Positions 63,716 through 64,000 of a DNA stretch of 64,000 bases are shown here, one piece after another (position 1 is the first letter of the stretch; the number at the start of each line of letters is the position of its first letter). This DNA is from Trichostrongylus colubriformis. Taxonomy: Eukaryota > Nematoda > Chromadorea > Rhabditida > Trichostrongylidae. A program made the translations under genes and the position numbers. The notes under the pieces were generated by a model that searched no databases, was not told the origin of the DNA, and saw nothing but the letters and a program-made list of their open reading frames with translations. The DNA is taken from the NCBI GenBank assembly GCA_963978905.1, contig OZ022259.1:55632727-55696726 (forward strand). The letters run 5' to 3'.

Positions 63716-64000
63716 ATGTCGTGACTTCCGTCCGTCTTATCGTAGATCACACCTGGGCGCGCGGGTCCCGATCTACCGGCTGGACGTAGTGGCGGGAAAA
63801 AACGTCTTCATAAGGAGCTGGAGTCTGTCAGTCTCATGCTTCCGTCTGTTGCGGTCTACCACGCGTGCTCCGGTCCAGTGGTCTATTGTTGCTGTTCTCA
63901 CGACCACTCCCGCCGCCGTCCTACTATCGCTGTGCTGTCTTATACGTAATCAACGTCGACGATACCCGCTTATGGAGAAGCGGCAGGGGAACGGAACCCC
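63716..64000. other. GC-rich unrecognised sequence
   Basis: Composition changes sharply at about 63716 (GGGCGCGCGGGTCCCGATCT and so on). No frame to the window end is recognisable. It may be the start of another element inserted in the mariner. Confidence 0.4.

Overview
The window is animal nuclear DNA, most likely from a nematode. It has spliced genes with both very short introns (44 and 51 bp) and multi-kb introns, Tc1/mariner, piggyBac-like and tRNA-derived repeats, microsatellites and one 200-N assembly gap. There are no operons, Shine-Dalgarno sites, CRISPR arrays or long natural ORFs. A strongylid (clade V) nematode is my best guess, inferred from the gene style and transposon load.

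Two protein-coding genes can be rebuilt by joining exons whose reading phases match at every junction. (1) On the minus strand, 7570 to beyond position 1, ten exons encode an almost uninterrupted coiled coil. It resembles CCDC186/CCCP-1, the RAB2 effector of dense-core vesicle maturation; its C-terminus lies off the left edge. (2) On the plus strand, 32684-60549, seven exons encode an AF9/ENL-type protein: an N-terminal YEATS acyl-lysine reader, a basic Ser-rich linker and a C-terminal AHD-like domain. Its first exon was not found. Its last intron (37923-60410) is about 22.5 kb, has an apparent GC-AG boundary, and holds more than a third of the window. One tRNA-like gene lies on the minus strand at 34056-34128.

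Layout: 1-7.6 kb, CCDC186-like gene with two piggyBac-like MITEs, a fold-back repeat and a mosaic repeat ('family A') in its introns; 7.6-9.0 kb, long-TIR element with a tRNA-derived SINE-like insert; 9-14 kb, little recognisable apart from a GC-rich inverted-repeat family; 14.1-22.3 kb, family A copies, bare palindromes and MITEs; 24.6-28 kb, GC-rich palindromes and a 136/146-bp tandem array; 29.2-30.6 kb, a 1.35-kb TIR element with clear target duplication; 31.5 kb, a 77-bp hairpin element; 32.7-37.9 kb, exons 1-6 (as found) of the YEATS gene with a Tc1-like relic; 38-60.4 kb, the giant intron with a three-deep Tc1/mariner nest, several mariner and Tc1 relics, a 4.4-kb composite repeat with a 117-bp tandem array, the N gap, a family A copy and a perfect (AC)562 tract; 60.4-60.5 kb, last exon; 61-64 kb, a GC-rich MITE, a fold-back repeat and the 5' part of a mariner.

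The most striking pattern is that many unrelated repeat families also occur as palindromes: bare TIR-TIR hairpins of 76, 77 and 102 bp, head-to-head dimers, and a Tc1 element whose 5' half is duplicated in inverted orientation. This suggests a shared route producing snap-back derivatives. Most of the window is repeat-derived, and most open frames in it are chance or transposon relics.
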